DNA of 64,000 nt from NCBI GenBank assembly GCA_963778845.1, contig CAVZVW010000009.1:372001-436000 (forward strand). The letters are read 5' to 3'. This DNA comes from CAVZVW01 sp963778845. Its GTDB lineage: Bacteria; Actinomycetota; Actinomycetes; Actinomycetales; Kineosporiaceae. The position numbers and the translations under genes were made by a program. This document shows positions 31,622 to 42,547 of the stretch, one piece after another. How positions within the stretch are numbered: the stretch's first letter is position 1; each line of letters starts with the position of its first letter. The notes beneath the pieces were generated by a model, which saw nothing but the letters and a program-made list of their open reading frames with translations, was not told the origin of the DNA and did no database searches.

Positions 31622-34318
31622 GTGATGAGCACTCGCTCCGACGTCCTCCGAACCCTGCTGAGCAAGCGTGTCGTGGTGGCGGACGGCGCTATGGGCACGA
31701 TGCTGCAGGCCGCCGACCCGAGCCTTGCCGACTTCCAGGGCCACGAGGGCTGCAACGAGATCCTCAACGTGACCAGGCCGGACGTCGTCCGTGGCGTCCA
31801 CGACGCCTACCTGGCCGTCGGCGTCGACTGCGTCGAGACCAACACGTTCGGGGCGAACCTCGCGAACCTGGGCGAGTACGGCATCGAGCACCGCATCGGG
31901 GAGCTCGCGGAGGCCGGGGCCCGCATCGCCCGCGAGGCGACCGACGCCTGGAGCACGCCCGAGCAGCCCCGCTTCGTGCTCGGCTCCGTCGGCCCAGGCA
32001 CCAAGCTGCCGTCCCTGGGCCACACCACGTACGCGACCCTGCGTGACGCCTACGCCGAGCAGGCCGCCGGGATGGTCGCCGGCGGCATCGACGCGGTGCT
32101 CGTGGAGACCGCGCAGGACCTGCTGCAGGCCAAGGCGGCGATCGTCGGGGCGAAACGGGCCATCGAGGCGGCGGGGGCCGACCTGCCGGTGTTCGCCCAG
32201 GTCACCGTGGAGACCACGGGCACGATGCTGCTCGGCTCGGAGATCGGGGCCGCGATGACGGCCCTGGAGGCTCTCGGCATCGACGGGATCGGGCTGAACT
32301 GCGCCACCGGCCCCACCGAGATGAGCGAGCACCTGCGCCACCTCGCCAAGCATGCGCGCGTGCCCCTGACCTGCATGCCCAACGCCGGCCTGCCCCAGCT
32401 CACCCGCGACGGCGCCCACTACCCGCTGACCCCGGACCAGCTCGCCGCGGCCCACGCGACGTTCACGAGCGAGTTCGGCCTGTGCCTGGTGGGGGGCTGC
32501 TGCGGGACGACGCCGGAGCACCTGTCGCGCGTCGTCGAGCGGGTGGGTGGCATGCCGCTCAGCCCCCGTCGGCCCCGGCCGGAGCCGGGTGTGGCGAGCC
32601 TGTACCAGCACGTCCCCTTCCGGCAGGACACCGCCTACCTCTCGATCGGCGAGCGCACCAACGCCAACGGGTCCAAGGCCTTCCGTGACGCGATGCTCGC
32701 GCAGCGGTGGGACGAGTGCGTCGACATCGCCCGCTCCCAGACGCGCGACGGCGCCCACCTGCTCGACGTGTGCGTGGACTACGTGGGGCGGGACGGCGCC
32801 GCCGACGCCCGGGAGGTGGTGAGCCGGTTCGCCACGGCGTCCACACTGCCGCTGGTGCTCGACTCGACCGAGCCCGCGGTGCTGCAGGCGGGGCTGGAGC
32901 TGCTCGGCGGCCGAGCAGTGATCAACTCGGTCAACTTCGAGGACGGCGAGGGTCCGGCCAGCCGGTTCGGCCGGATCATGCCGCTGGTGCGCGAGCACGG
33001 GGCGGCCGTCATCGCCCTCACGATCGACGAGCAGGGCCAGGCACGCACCGCCGAGCACAAGGTGGCCGTCGCCACCCGGCTCATCGAGACGCTGACGGGC
33101 GTGTGGGGCATGCGCGTCGACGACATCCTCATCGACTGCCTCACGTTCCCCATCGCCACCGGGCAGGAGGAGACCCGCCGCGACGGACTGGCGACCATCG
33201 AGGCGATCCGCGAGGTCAAGCACCGCTTCCCCGGCGTGCAGACCACGCTCGGGGTCTCGAACATCTCCTTCGGGCTCAACGCCGCCGCGCGCGTCGTCCT
33301 CAACTCCGTCTTCCTCCACGAGGCGGTCAAGGCCGGGCTGGACTCCGCGATCGTGCACGCGGCCAAGATCCTGCCCATGGCGCGCATCCCGGAGGAGCAG
33401 CGCCAGGTCGCCCTCGACCTCGTCTACGACCGCCGGGCGTACGCCCCCGACGGGGAGCTGGTCTACGACCCGCTGCCGCGCCTGCTCGACCTGTTCGAGG
33501 GGGTGGACGCCGCCGCGGTGCGTGCCGACCGGGCCGCGGAGCTCGCCGGCCTGCCGCTGGGCGAGCGCCTGCAGCGACGGATCGTGGACGGCGAGGCGAA
33601 GGGGCTCCCCGAGGACCTCGACGAGGCGATGGCGCGGGGGCAAAGCGCGCTCGACGTCATCAACGAGCACCTGCTCGCGGGGATGCGCACGGTCGGTGAG
33701 CTCTTCGGCCGCGGGGAGATGCAGCTGCCCTTCGTGCTGCAGTCCGCCGAGGTGATGAAGACGGCCGTGGCCTACCTGGAGCCGCACATCGACGCCGCCG
33801 ACGCCAGCGGGCGCAAGGGCACGATCGTGCTCGCCACGGTGAAGGGCGACGTGCACGACATCGGCAAGAACCTCGTGGACATCATCCTCAGCAACAACGG
33901 CTACACGGTGGTCAACCTCGGAATCAAGCAGCCCATCTCGGAGATCCTGCGCGCGGCCGAGGAGAACGAGGTCGACGCGATCGGGATGTCGGGGCTGCTG
34001 GTCAAGTCCACCGTCGTCATGAAGGAGAACCTCGAGGAGATCAACTCTCGGGGGCTCGCCTCGCGCTGGCCGGTGATCCTGGGCGGGGCTGCCCTGACCC
34101 GGGCATACGTCGAGAACGACCTCGCCGAGGTGTACGAGGGCGAGGTCCGCTACGCCCGCGACGCGTTCGAAGGCCTGCGGCTCATGGACGCGGTCGCGGC
34201 CCTGCGCCGCGGCGAGCCGGGCGCGCAGCTGCCGGCTCTGCGCCCGCGCCGGGTGCAGCGACGCGGCGCGGACGCCGACGCCGACGTGGCACGGCGGCGC
34301 GCCGGGACGGCAGGGTGA
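31622..34318 (+). CDS. metH: Cobalamin-dependent methionine synthase, N-terminal three domains, ending at an in-frame TGA
   Basis: Transfers the methyl group of methyl-tetrahydrofolate to homocysteine. The first 898 residues hold the homocysteine domain (zinc ligands C227, C293, C294 in LNCATG and GGCCGTTPEH), the pterin-binding domain (SIGERTNANGSKAFRD, ENVEDGEGP-like region and ADDILIDCLTFPI-type sequence), the cap domain and the B12 domain with D-x-H-x-x-G (DVHDIG, H745). The frame then meets TGA at 34316-34318 in a linker, but the same frame continues beyond into the activation domain. Starts with GTG, or ATG at 31625. Because no B12 is reactivated without the next domain, this stop matters; see findings. 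Confidence 0.9.
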   Translation: MMSTRSDVLRTLLSKRVVVADGAMGTMLQAADPSLADFQGHEGCNEILNVTRPDVVRGVHDAYLAVGVDCVETNTFGANLANLGEYGIEHRIGELAEAGARIAREATDAWSTPEQPRFVLGSVGPGTKLPSLGHTTYATLRDAYAEQAAGMVAGGIDAVLVETAQDLLQAKAAIVGAKRAIEAAGADLPVFAQVTVETTGTMLLGSEIGAAMTALEALGIDGIGLNCATGPTEMSEHLRHLAKHARVPLTCMPNAGLPQLTRDGAHYPLTPDQLAAAHATFTSEFGLCLVGGCCGTTPEHLSRVVERVGGMPLSPRRPRPEPGVASLYQHVPFRQDTAYLSIGERTNANGSKAFRDAMLAQRWDECVDIARSQTRDGAHLLDVCVDYVGRDGAADAREVVSRFATASTLPLVLDSTEPAVLQAGLELLGGRAVINSVNFEDGEGPASRFGRIMPLVREHGAAVIALTIDEQGQARTAEHKVAVATRLIETLTGVWGMRVDDILIDCLTFPIATGQEETRRDGLATIEAIREVKHRFPGVQTTLGVSNISFGLNAAARVVLNSVFLHEAVKAGLDSAIVHAAKILPMARIPEEQRQVALDLVYDRRAYAPDGELVYDPLPRLLDLFEGVDAAAVRADRAAELAGLPLGERLQRRIVDGEAKGLPEDLDEAMARGQSALDVINEHLLAGMRTVGELFGRGEMQLPFVLQSAEVMKTAVAYLEPHIDAADASGRKGTIVLATVKGDVHDIGKNLVDIILSNNGYTVVNLGIKQPISEILRAAEENEVDAIGMSGLLVKSTVVMKENLEEINSRGLASRWPVILGGAALTRAYVENDLAEVYEGEVRYARDAFEGLRLMDAVAALRRGEPGAQLPALRPRRVQRRGADADADVARRRAGTAG

Positions 34319-35212
34319 CCGCCGGGTCCGGGGCCGGTCGGCGACCTGCCGCTGCGGTCGGACGTCGCGCGCGGGCTGCCGCTGCCCACCCCGCCGTTCT
34401 GGGGCGACCGGGTCGTGCGGGGCATCGCGCTGGCCGACTACTCCGCCTACCTCGACGAGCGCGCGACGTTCGTGGGGCAGTGGGGCCTCAAGGGCGCGCG
34501 CAGCGGCCAGGGGCCGACGTACGAGGAGCTCGTCGAGACCGAGGGTCGACCCCGCCTGCGGGCCTGGCTGGATCGCGTGCAGACCGAGGGGCTGCTCGAG
34601 GCGGCCGTGGTCTACGGGTACTACCCGTGCGTGTCGGAGGGTGACGACCTCGTCGTCCTGCACCACGAGGGGGACGGGACTGCCGCGCGGCCCGGCAGCG
34701 AGAGAATGCGCTTCACGTTCCCGCGCCAGCGCCGCGACAGGTTCTTGTGCCTGGCCGACTTCTTCCGGTCCCGGGACGAGGCGCGGGCGCTCGGGGGGCC
34801 CGACGTCGTCGCGTTCCAGCTCGTCACCGTCGGCTCCCGCGTCTCGCAGGCCACCGCCGAGCTCTTCGCCAAGAACGCCTACCGCGACTACCTGGAGCTG
34901 CACGGGCTGTCGGTGCAGCTGACCGAGGCGCTGGCCGAGCTGTGGCACGCCCGGGTGCGCGAGGGTCTGGGGGCCGGCGAGGAGGACGACGCCGACCTCG
35001 GCGGCATCCTCCGGCAGCGATACCGCGGGTCGCGGTACTCCTTCGGCTACCCCGCGTGCCCCGACCTGGAGGACCGGGCCAAGCTGGTGGAGCTGCTGGG
35101 CCCGGAGCGGATCGGCGTCACGCTGTCGGAGGAGCTGCAGCTGCACCCCGAGCAGTCCACCGACGCCCTCGTGGTGCACCACCCCGAGGCCAAGTACTTC
35201 AACGCGACATGA
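34319..35212 (+). CDS. MetH reactivation (AdoMet-binding) domain, separated from the rest by TGA
   Basis: In the same frame as the upstream metH segment. After LPLRSDVARGLPLPTPPFWG comes the activation-domain core: DYLSAYLDERATF-like sequence (ADYSAYLDERATFVGQWGLK), AVVYGYYPCVSEGDDLVV, RFTFPRQRRDRFLCLADFF, YRDYLELHGLSVQLTEALAE, YRGSRYSFGYPACPDLEDRA and IGVTLSEELQLHPEQSTDAL. The domain binds AdoMet to restore inactive cob(II)alamin. If translated on its own, GTG at 34415 is the first plausible start, but no strong ribosome site is seen and it would cut the domain's first residues. The stop overlaps the next gene (ATGA). Confidence 0.8.
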   Translation, partial: PPGPGPVGDLPLRSDVARGLPLPTPPFWGDRVVRGIALADYSAYLDERATFVGQWGLKGARSGQGPTYEELVETEGRPRLRAWLDRVQTEGLLEAAVVYGYYPCVSEGDDLVVLHHEGDGTAARPGSERMRFTFPRQRRDRFLCLADFFRSRDEARALGGPDVVAFQLVTVGSRVSQATAELFAKNAYRDYLELHGLSVQLTEALAELWHARVREGLGAGEEDDADLGGILRQRYRGSRYSFGYPACPDLEDRAKLVELLGPERIGVTLSEELQLHPEQSTDALVVHHPEAKYFNAT

Positions 35213-35901
35213 GCGGCTCAGGGCTGCCCGCAGCCGTGCTCTGGGACATGGACGGCACCCTCGTCGACACCGAGCCGTACTGGATGGCGTGCGAGCACGC
35301 CCTGGTGACGGCTCACGGCGGTAGGTGGACCGACGAGCACGCCCACGCCCTGGTGGGCAACGACCTCCTCGTGTCGGCGCGCTACATCCGCGAGCACGGC
35401 GGGATCGACCTGCCCGCCGAGCAGATCGTGGAGGTGCTGCTGGACGGCGTCGTCGAGCGGGTGCGTGAGCACATCCCGTGGCGACCGGGGGCGCAGGCGC
35501 TCCTGGCCGACCTCGCCGCCGCGGGCGTGCCGCAGGCCCTGGTGACCATGTCGTACCGGCGCCTGGCGGAGGCGGTGGTCGACACCCTCCCGCCGGGCAC
35601 GTTCGCGACGCTGGTCACCGGTGACGAGGTGGAACGCGGCAAGCCGGACCCGCACCCCTACCTCGAGGCGGCCGCCCGGCTGGACGTCGAGCCATCGCAG
35701 TGCGTGGCCATCGAGGACAGCCCGACCGGGGTGGCCTCGGCCGAGGCGGCCGGCGTCCCCGTGCTGGCCGTGGAGCACCTCGTGCCGATCCCGCCGGGGC
35801 CGCTGCGGCGCGTACTGGCCGGCCTGGACGGCGTCACCGCCGCGACGCTGCGCGACGTCGTCCACGGGCGCCTGGGAGCCGCAGGGGTCCCGTCGGGGTA
35901 G
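35209..35901 (+). CDS. HAD-superfamily phosphatase (beta-phosphoglucomutase/GPH-like)
   Basis: A 230-residue cytosolic HAD hydrolase, subfamily IA. Motif I is LWDMDGTLVDTEPYW, with the nucleophile Asp and the general acid Asp. Motif II Thr is in ALVTMSYRRL, motif III Lys in ERGKPDPHPYLEAA, and motif IV is CVAIEDSPTGVASAEAAG. The cap is helical. The start overlaps the metH stop (ATGA), so it is probably translated with it. Substrate not known. Confidence 0.9.
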   Translation: MSGSGLPAAVLWDMDGTLVDTEPYWMACEHALVTAHGGRWTDEHAHALVGNDLLVSARYIREHGGIDLPAEQIVEVLLDGVVERVREHIPWRPGAQALLADLAAAGVPQALVTMSYRRLAEAVVDTLPPGTFATLVTGDEVERGKPDPHPYLEAAARLDVEPSQCVAIEDSPTGVASAEAAGVPVLAVEHLVPIPPGPLRRVLAGLDGVTAATLRDVVHGRLGAAGVPSG

Positions 35902-36180
35902 TCCGCGGGCCCGCCGGCGGCCACGACCACGTGTCACGCATCATCACGATCAGGCAACGGGTCAGTGACGGTTATGGCGCGCACCCCCGACGCCGGGGGA
36001 GGATCACGCAGCAGCCAGCATCCTGTCTGCTACGTTCGCGCACATCAGGAGCGCTTGGAGGGCCCCGGCCAGGAAATCCACCGCTCACGCTGGCGGGGGC
36101 ACGTCGATCGTCCGACGCAGCCTCCACCCCACCGGACGCCGTCAGATGACCCCAGCCGCAACGCGCAGGAGCCAGGCTCA

Positions 36181-37179
36181 GTGACCGCACCGATCGACGC
36201 CACAGGTGGCGGCGCCCTCACGGCGCCGCCGGAGGCCGTGCTCGAGGGTGTGTACGGCCCGATCGCCGGTCGCTCGCTCGGCCAGATCGCGTGGATGCGG
36301 CTCAAGCGGGACCGCGTGGCCATGTTCGGCGGCGCGATGGTCATCTTCCTGGTGCTCGTCGCTGTCTTCGCGCCGCTGATCGTGAGCCTGCTCGGCCATC
36401 CGCCGAGCGAGTTCCACTCCGACCTCATCGACCCCAACCTGCAGATCCCCAAGGGGCGTCTCGGCGGGGTGACCTCGGACTTCCTCTTCGGCCTGGAGCC
36501 TGTCAACGGTCGGGACTTGTTCAGCCGCGTCGTCTACGGCGCCCGCATCTCGCTGCTCATCGCGTTCTTCGCCACGTTGCTGTCCATGGTCATCGGCACG
36601 GTGATGGGTGTGGTCTCCGGCTATTTCGGCGGATGGTTGGACGCCCTGATCAGCCGCACCATGGACGTCTTCCTTGCGTTCCCGCTGCTCTTGTTCGCCC
36701 TCGCCCTGGCAGGGGTCATCCCGGACCAGGCCTTCGGCCTGTCCGGGAACACGCTGCGAATCGCCACCCTGATCTTCATCATCGGCTTCTTCAGCTGGCC
36801 CTACATCGGCCGAATCATCCGCGGCCAGACGCTCTCGTTGCGAGAGCGGGAGTTCGTGGACGCCGCGCGCAGCCTCGGTGCCAAACGCCGGTACATCCTC
36901 TTCCGTGAGCTGTTGCCGAACCTGCTCGCGCCGATCCTCGTGTACTCCACGTTGCTGATACCGACGAACATCCTCTTCGAGGCCGCCCTGTCGTTCCTCG
37001 GGGTGGGAGTCCAGCCGCCGACCCCTACGTGGGGAGGGATGCTCTCCGACGCGACCCACTGGTACCTGGTCGACCCGTGGTTCATGCTGCCCCCCGGCCT
37101 GGCCATCTTCGTCACCGTTCTGTCGTTCAACCTGTTCGGCGACGGTCTGCGCGACGCCCTCGACCCCCGAGCCCGATGA
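36181..37179 (+). CDS. Peptide/nickel ABC transporter permease (DppC/OppC-like)
   Basis: A 332-residue inner-membrane subunit with about six helices. It has the characteristic N-terminal RSLGQIAWMRLKRDRVAMFG, the periplasmic loop (HPPSEFHSDLIDPNL) and the EAA contact loop EFVDAARSLGAKRRYILFRE. The start is a GTG with AGGAG eleven bases before it; longer frames upstream are not protein-like. It is the first gene of a five-gene importer operon; permease before binding protein is an unusual order. Confidence 0.9.
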   Translation: MTAPIDATGGGALTAPPEAVLEGVYGPIAGRSLGQIAWMRLKRDRVAMFGGAMVIFLVLVAVFAPLIVSLLGHPPSEFHSDLIDPNLQIPKGRLGGVTSDFLFGLEPVNGRDLFSRVVYGARISLLIAFFATLLSMVIGTVMGVVSGYFGGWLDALISRTMDVFLAFPLLLFALALAGVIPDQAFGLSGNTLRIATLIFIIGFFSWPYIGRIIRGQTLSLREREFVDAARSLGAKRRYILFRELLPNLLAPILVYSTLLIPTNILFEAALSFLGVGVQPPTPTWGGMLSDATHWYLVDPWFMLPPGLAIFVTVLSFNLFGDGLRDALDPRAR

Positions 37180-37267
37180 GACGACGATCCCCGAGCTCGA
37201 TAGGGAGCAGACGCAAGGCCCCGTGCCCGCAAGTCCCCGTTCCGACGACCAAGAGGTGAACCTCCAG

Positions 37268-39058
37268 ATGAAGAAGCAACGCACACTCGCGGCAGTCGCT
37301 GCCAGTGCCGCGATCGCCTTGAGCCTTGCCGCCTGCGGCGGCAGCTCGAGCGCCGGCAACAGCAGCACCACGAGCGCGAGCCCCAGCGCAAGCGCCGCAA
37401 GCGCCGTCCCGGTGTTCAACGCCGGCGTTGGGAAGGTGTTCAACCCCTCCGACGCCAAGGGCGGCACGCTCCGGATGGCGATGTCGAGCAACTACGACTC
37501 GGTGGACGGCGCCGACACCTACTACGCACTGTCGTGGAACATCATCCGCCTCTACGGGCGCACGCTCACGATGTTCGCCTCGGCCCCCGGGCCGGACGGC
37601 GCCAAGCTGGTCCCGGACCTCGCCGAGACCCTGGGAGTGTCCAGCCCTGACGCGAAGACGTGGACGTACAAGCTCCGGACCGGTGTCAAGTTCGAGGACG
37701 GCACGCCAGTCACGTCCAAGGACGTCAAGTACGCCGTCGAGCGCTCCCTCGACAAGGAGACGTTCCCGAACGGTCCGACCTACTTCAACGACTTCCTCGA
37801 CCTGCAGGGCTACACGAGCCCGTACAAGGACTCCGACCCCAACAAGCTGGGTCTGAAGGCCATCGAGACACCGGACGACCAGACGATCATCTTCCACCTC
37901 ATCAAACCGTTCAGCGGCTTCGACTACTTCGCGATGCTGCCCGCGACGATCCCCGTGCCACAGGCCAAGGACACAGGCACGAAGTACAAGGAGCACGTGA
38001 TCTCGTCGGGCCCGTACAAGTTCGAGTCCTACAACGCGGACAAGGACTACACGCTTGTGCGCAACGACCAGTGGGACCCTGCGACCGACCCGAACCGCAA
38101 GGCGCTGCCCGACAAGGTCACCGTGCAGCTCAACGCCCAGGCCGACGACGTCGACCAGCGCTTGCTCTCCGGTAACCTCGACGTCGACCTGGCCGGCACC
38201 GGCGTTCAGCCTGCTGCCCAGAGCCAGATCCTGGCTGACCCGGCCAAGAAGGCCCACGCGGACTCGGCCCTGGTGGCCCGGCTCTGGTACACCTCGATCA
38301 ACGGGAACGTGGCCCCGTTGGACAACATCCACTGCAGGCGCGCGATCGAGTACGCGGCCGACAAGGTCGGCTACCAGAACGCCTACGGCGGCCCGGTCGG
38401 TGGCGACATCGCGACCAACCTGATGCCGCCCATCGTCCCCGGCGCCGAGCAGTTCAACCAGTACCCTCCAGGTGCCGACAACCACGGCGACGTGGCCAAG
38501 GCCAAGGACGAGCTGACGCAGTGCGGCCAGCCGAACGGCTTCGCGACGAACATGGCCTACCGCGCCGAACGGCCGAAGGAGAAGGGCGCCGCCGAGGCTC
38601 TCCAGCAGTCGTTGGACAAGGTGGGGATCAAGCTCACGCTCAAGCCCTACCCGACGGGCGACTACTTCAAGCTCTACGCGGGCAAGCCGGACTTCGCGAA
38701 GGCCAACAAGCTCGGCCTCATGACCAACGGGTGGGGCGCGGACTGGCCGGACGGCTTCGGCTTCCTCAGCCAGATCACCGACAGCCGGGTCATCCGGGCC
38801 ACCGGTGGCGCGAGCAATCTCAGCGTGCGCGACCCCAACGTCGACAAGCTGATCGACCAGGCCTTGAGCACGACCGACACAGCGACGCGCGAGAAGATCT
38901 GGGTGCAGGTCGACAAGCTGGTGATGGACGACGCGTACATCCTGCCGGGCATCTGGGCCAAGGGTCTGCTCTACCGGCCCGACACCCTGACCAACGTGTT
39001 CATCAGTGACGGGTTCCAGATGTACGACTACCTCGCGCTCGGCATCGCGCAGAAGTAG
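37268..39058 (+). CDS. ABC transporter substrate-binding lipoprotein, SBP_bac_5 family
   Basis: A 596-residue lipoprotein. The signal KKQRTLAAVAASAAIALSLA ends in LAAC (Cys about 22), then a Ser/Thr/Gly linker of about 40 residues. The mature part follows the family-5 pattern: GGTLRMAMSSNYDSVDGADT, DLAETLGVSSPDAKTWTYKL, GVKFEDGTPVTSKDVKYAVE, DQTIIFHLIKPFSGFDYF, and ENPNVDKL-type endings. GAGGTGAA precedes the ATG by ten bases. It captures peptides or similar ligands for the adjacent permeases and ATPases; specificity unknown. Confidence 0.92.
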   Translation: MKKQRTLAAVAASAAIALSLAACGGSSSAGNSSTTSASPSASAASAVPVFNAGVGKVFNPSDAKGGTLRMAMSSNYDSVDGADTYYALSWNIIRLYGRTLTMFASAPGPDGAKLVPDLAETLGVSSPDAKTWTYKLRTGVKFEDGTPVTSKDVKYAVERSLDKETFPNGPTYFNDFLDLQGYTSPYKDSDPNKLGLKAIETPDDQTIIFHLIKPFSGFDYFAMLPATIPVPQAKDTGTKYKEHVISSGPYKFESYNADKDYTLVRNDQWDPATDPNRKALPDKVTVQLNAQADDVDQRLLSGNLDVDLAGTGVQPAAQSQILADPAKKAHADSALVARLWYTSINGNVAPLDNIHCRRAIEYAADKVGYQNAYGGPVGGDIATNLMPPIVPGAEQFNQYPPGADNHGDVAKAKDELTQCGQPNGFATNMAYRAERPKEKGAAEALQQSLDKVGIKLTLKPYPTGDYFKLYAGKPDFAKANKLGLMTNGWGADWPDGFGFLSQITDSRVIRATGGASNLSVRDPNVDKLIDQALSTTDTATREKIWVQVDKLVMDDAYILPGIWAKGLLYRPDTLTNVFISDGFQMYDYLALGIAQK

Positions 39059-39181
39059 GAGTCCAGCTCCTCTTACAGTCGCTGTCAGGCACACAGCCCA
39101 GAGGTAGGTGAAGGCACGGGCGACCGGTGGTCGCGCCCCCCGCAGCGGGAGGCGTGACTGCCGGTCGCCGCCGCCGAAGCG

Positions 39182-40191
39182 GTGGTCGCATACATCATCC
39201 GGCGCCTGATCCAGGCGGTGTTCCTGATCTTCGTGGTCAGCATCATCACCTTCGCGATCTTCTTCCTTGTGCCGCGGCTCGCAGGCGCTACGGCCGACGA
39301 CCTCGCCTCGCGCTACGTCGGCAAGACCGCCGGCGCCGCGCAGGTGCACCAGATGGCCGTGAAGCTCGGGTTCACCGACCCGCTGTACGTGCAGTACGGC
39401 CGTTTCGCCAAGGGGCTCGTCCTCGGTGCTGACTACAACACCGGCCCCGTAACGGTCAGGTGCCCTGCACCGTGCTTCGGGTACTCGTTCATCACGCAGA
39501 ACCCTGTGCTGCCCGAGCTGCTGGATCGCCTTCCTGTGACGATCTCGCTGGCGCTGGGGGCCGCCGTCATCTGGCTCGTCTTCGGCGTCGCCACCGGCGT
39601 GCTGTCCGCACTGCGCAAGGGTACGGTCTTCGACCGGGCGGCGATGGGGGTCGCCCTGGCGGGAGTCTCGCTCCCGATCTTCTTCACCGGTCTGCTGTCG
39701 CTGTCGATCTTCAGCTACCGGTTGGGCTGGACAGCGCCAGGCGGAAGCTGGACCCCGCTCACCGAGAACCCCGTGATGTGGGCCTACGACCTGATCCTGC
39801 CGTGGATCACCCTGGCGTTCCTCTACGCGGCCGCGTACGCACGCCTCACACGCGCCGGGATGCTCGAGACCATGGGGGAGGACTACATCCGGACGGCGCG
39901 AGCCAAGGGGCTGCCCGAGCGGACCGTCGTGACCAAGCACGGGCTGCGCTCGACTCTGACCCCCATCGTCACGATCTTCGGACTCGACCTGGGCCTGCTC
40001 CTCGGCGGCGCGATCCTCACCGAGAGCACATTCTCGCTGCCCGGCATCGGCCAGTACGCGGTGCAGGCGATCACGAACAACGACCTGCCGAAGGTGCTGG
40101 GCGTCACGCTGATGGCGGCGGTCTTCGTCGTCCTGGCCAACCTCGTCGTCGACATCCTGTACGCCGTGATCGACCCGAGGGTGAGGCTGTG

Positions 40192-40192
<1 letters not shown>
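39182..40192 (+). CDS. Peptide/nickel ABC transporter permease (DppB/OppB-like)
   Basis: A 336-residue permease with six helices. It begins VAYIIRRLIQAVFLIFVVSI, the usual DppB start, contains MAVKLGFTDPLYVQYGRF and the EAA loop DYIRTARAKGLPERTVVTKH, then GLDLGLLLGGAILTE and STFSLPGIGQYAVQAI. GTG start. The stop overlaps the next start (TGATG). Confidence 0.9.
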
Positions 40193-41294
<1,102 letters not shown>

Positions 41295-41298
<4 letters not shown>

Positions 41299-42440
41299 GC
41301 ACGCAGGAGGACGCCGCTGTGCCGTCCACAGCTGCAGCCACAGCCAGACCCGCCGGCAGCCCGACCCCCGGTGCCGCCGGATCGGCCGCCGCCCAGTCGA
41401 CCGCCCAGTCGACCGCCCAGTCGACCGCCGAGTCGGCCACCGCCGAGCCGCGGGAGGCCCTGCTGACCGTTGCCGGGCTGCGCAAGTACTTCCCGGTGAT
41501 GAAGGGCGTCATCTTCCGCCACCAGGTCGCAGCCGTGCAGGCCGTCGACGGACTGGACTTCGAGGTGCGCAAGGGCGAGACGCTCGGCCTGGTGGGGGAG
41601 TCCGGCTGCGGCAAGACGACGACGGGGCGCCTGCTCACCCGCTTGCTGGAGCCGACCGCCGGAACCATCACCTTCCAGGGCACCGACATCACGCACCTGT
41701 CGGCGGGTCGCATGCGCCCGCTGCGCCGCGACGTCCAGATGATCTTTCAGGACCCGTACTCGTCGCTGAACCCGCGGCACACCGTCGGCTCCATCGTGGG
41801 TGCGCCGTTCCGGCTGCAGAAGGTGCTGCCGCGCGACAAGGTGAAGCCCGCCGTCCAGGAGCTGCTGGAGCTGGTCGGCCTGAACCCCGAGCACTACAAC
41901 CGCTACCCGCACGAGTTCTCCGGTGGCCAGCGGCAGCGCATCGGGGTGGCCCGTGCCCTCGCCCTGCGGCCGCGGCTGATCATCGCCGACGAGCCGGTGT
42001 CGGCTCTGGACGTGTCCATCCAGGCGCAGGTGGTCAACCTGCTCGAGGACCTCCAGGGCGAGTTCGACCTGACCTACGTCGTGATCGCCCACGACCTGTC
42101 AGTGGTGCGGCACATCAGCGACCGGGTCGCGGTGATGTACCTGGGCAAGATCGTGGAGATGGCCGACCGCACGAACCTGTACGAGCAACCGATGCACCCG
42201 TACACCGTCGCGCTGCTGTCGGCCGTACCGATCCCCGACCCGTCCCGCCGCGACCGTCGGGAGCGGATCCTGCTGCGCGGCGACGTCCCGAGCCCGCTGA
42301 ACCCGCCGCCGGCCTGTCGCTTCCACACCCGGTGCTGGAAGGTCCAGGACATCTGCCGGACGACGGAGCCGCCCCTCGTCGACCTGGCCCTCGGCCATCA
42401 GGTCGCCTGTCACTTCCCAGAGAACCCCCCGCAGGCCTGA
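41295..42440 (+). CDS. Peptide ABC transporter ATP-binding protein (DppF/OppF-like)
   Basis: A 381-residue ATPase, partner of the preceding one. An N-terminal Ala/Thr/Ser-rich tail includes three AQST repeats (12-bp tandem copies of GTCGACCGCCCA). The domain has Walker A GESGCGKT, Q loop FQDPYSSLNP, signature FSGGQRQRIGVA, Walker B LIIADEPVSALD and H loop VIAHDLS. The C-terminal CRFHTRCWKVQDICRTTEPP cluster is present. It ends just before palindrome cluster C. Confidence 0.92.
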
Positions 42441-42450
42441 CCCGTGCGTT

Positions 42451-42537
42451 TAGGCACGGCGGCACACTGCACCAACAAGGAGCTGGCACTGCGGCACACC
42501 GCGCCAAACAGTTTGGTGCAGTGTGCCGCCGTGCCAG
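42451..42537. repeat. Cluster C of the dispersed 25-bp palindromic element (2 direct copies, 1 inverted)
   Basis: Copies lie at 42451-42475, 42483-42507 and, inverted, 42513-42537. They share the pattern T-GGCAC-GCGGCACAC-GC-CCAA. The second and third are opposed and only five bases apart, so they can form one long hairpin. They lie between the convergent DppF-like and FtsX-like genes, 10 bp after each stop. Confidence 0.9.
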
Positions 42538-42547
42538 TTGGGGCGGG

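Noticed and set aside
31616..35182. Long minus-strand ORF (about 1188 codons) opposite metH
   Set aside because: Typical antisense frame of very GC-rich coding DNA; the plus strand has all methionine synthase motifs, the minus frame has none.
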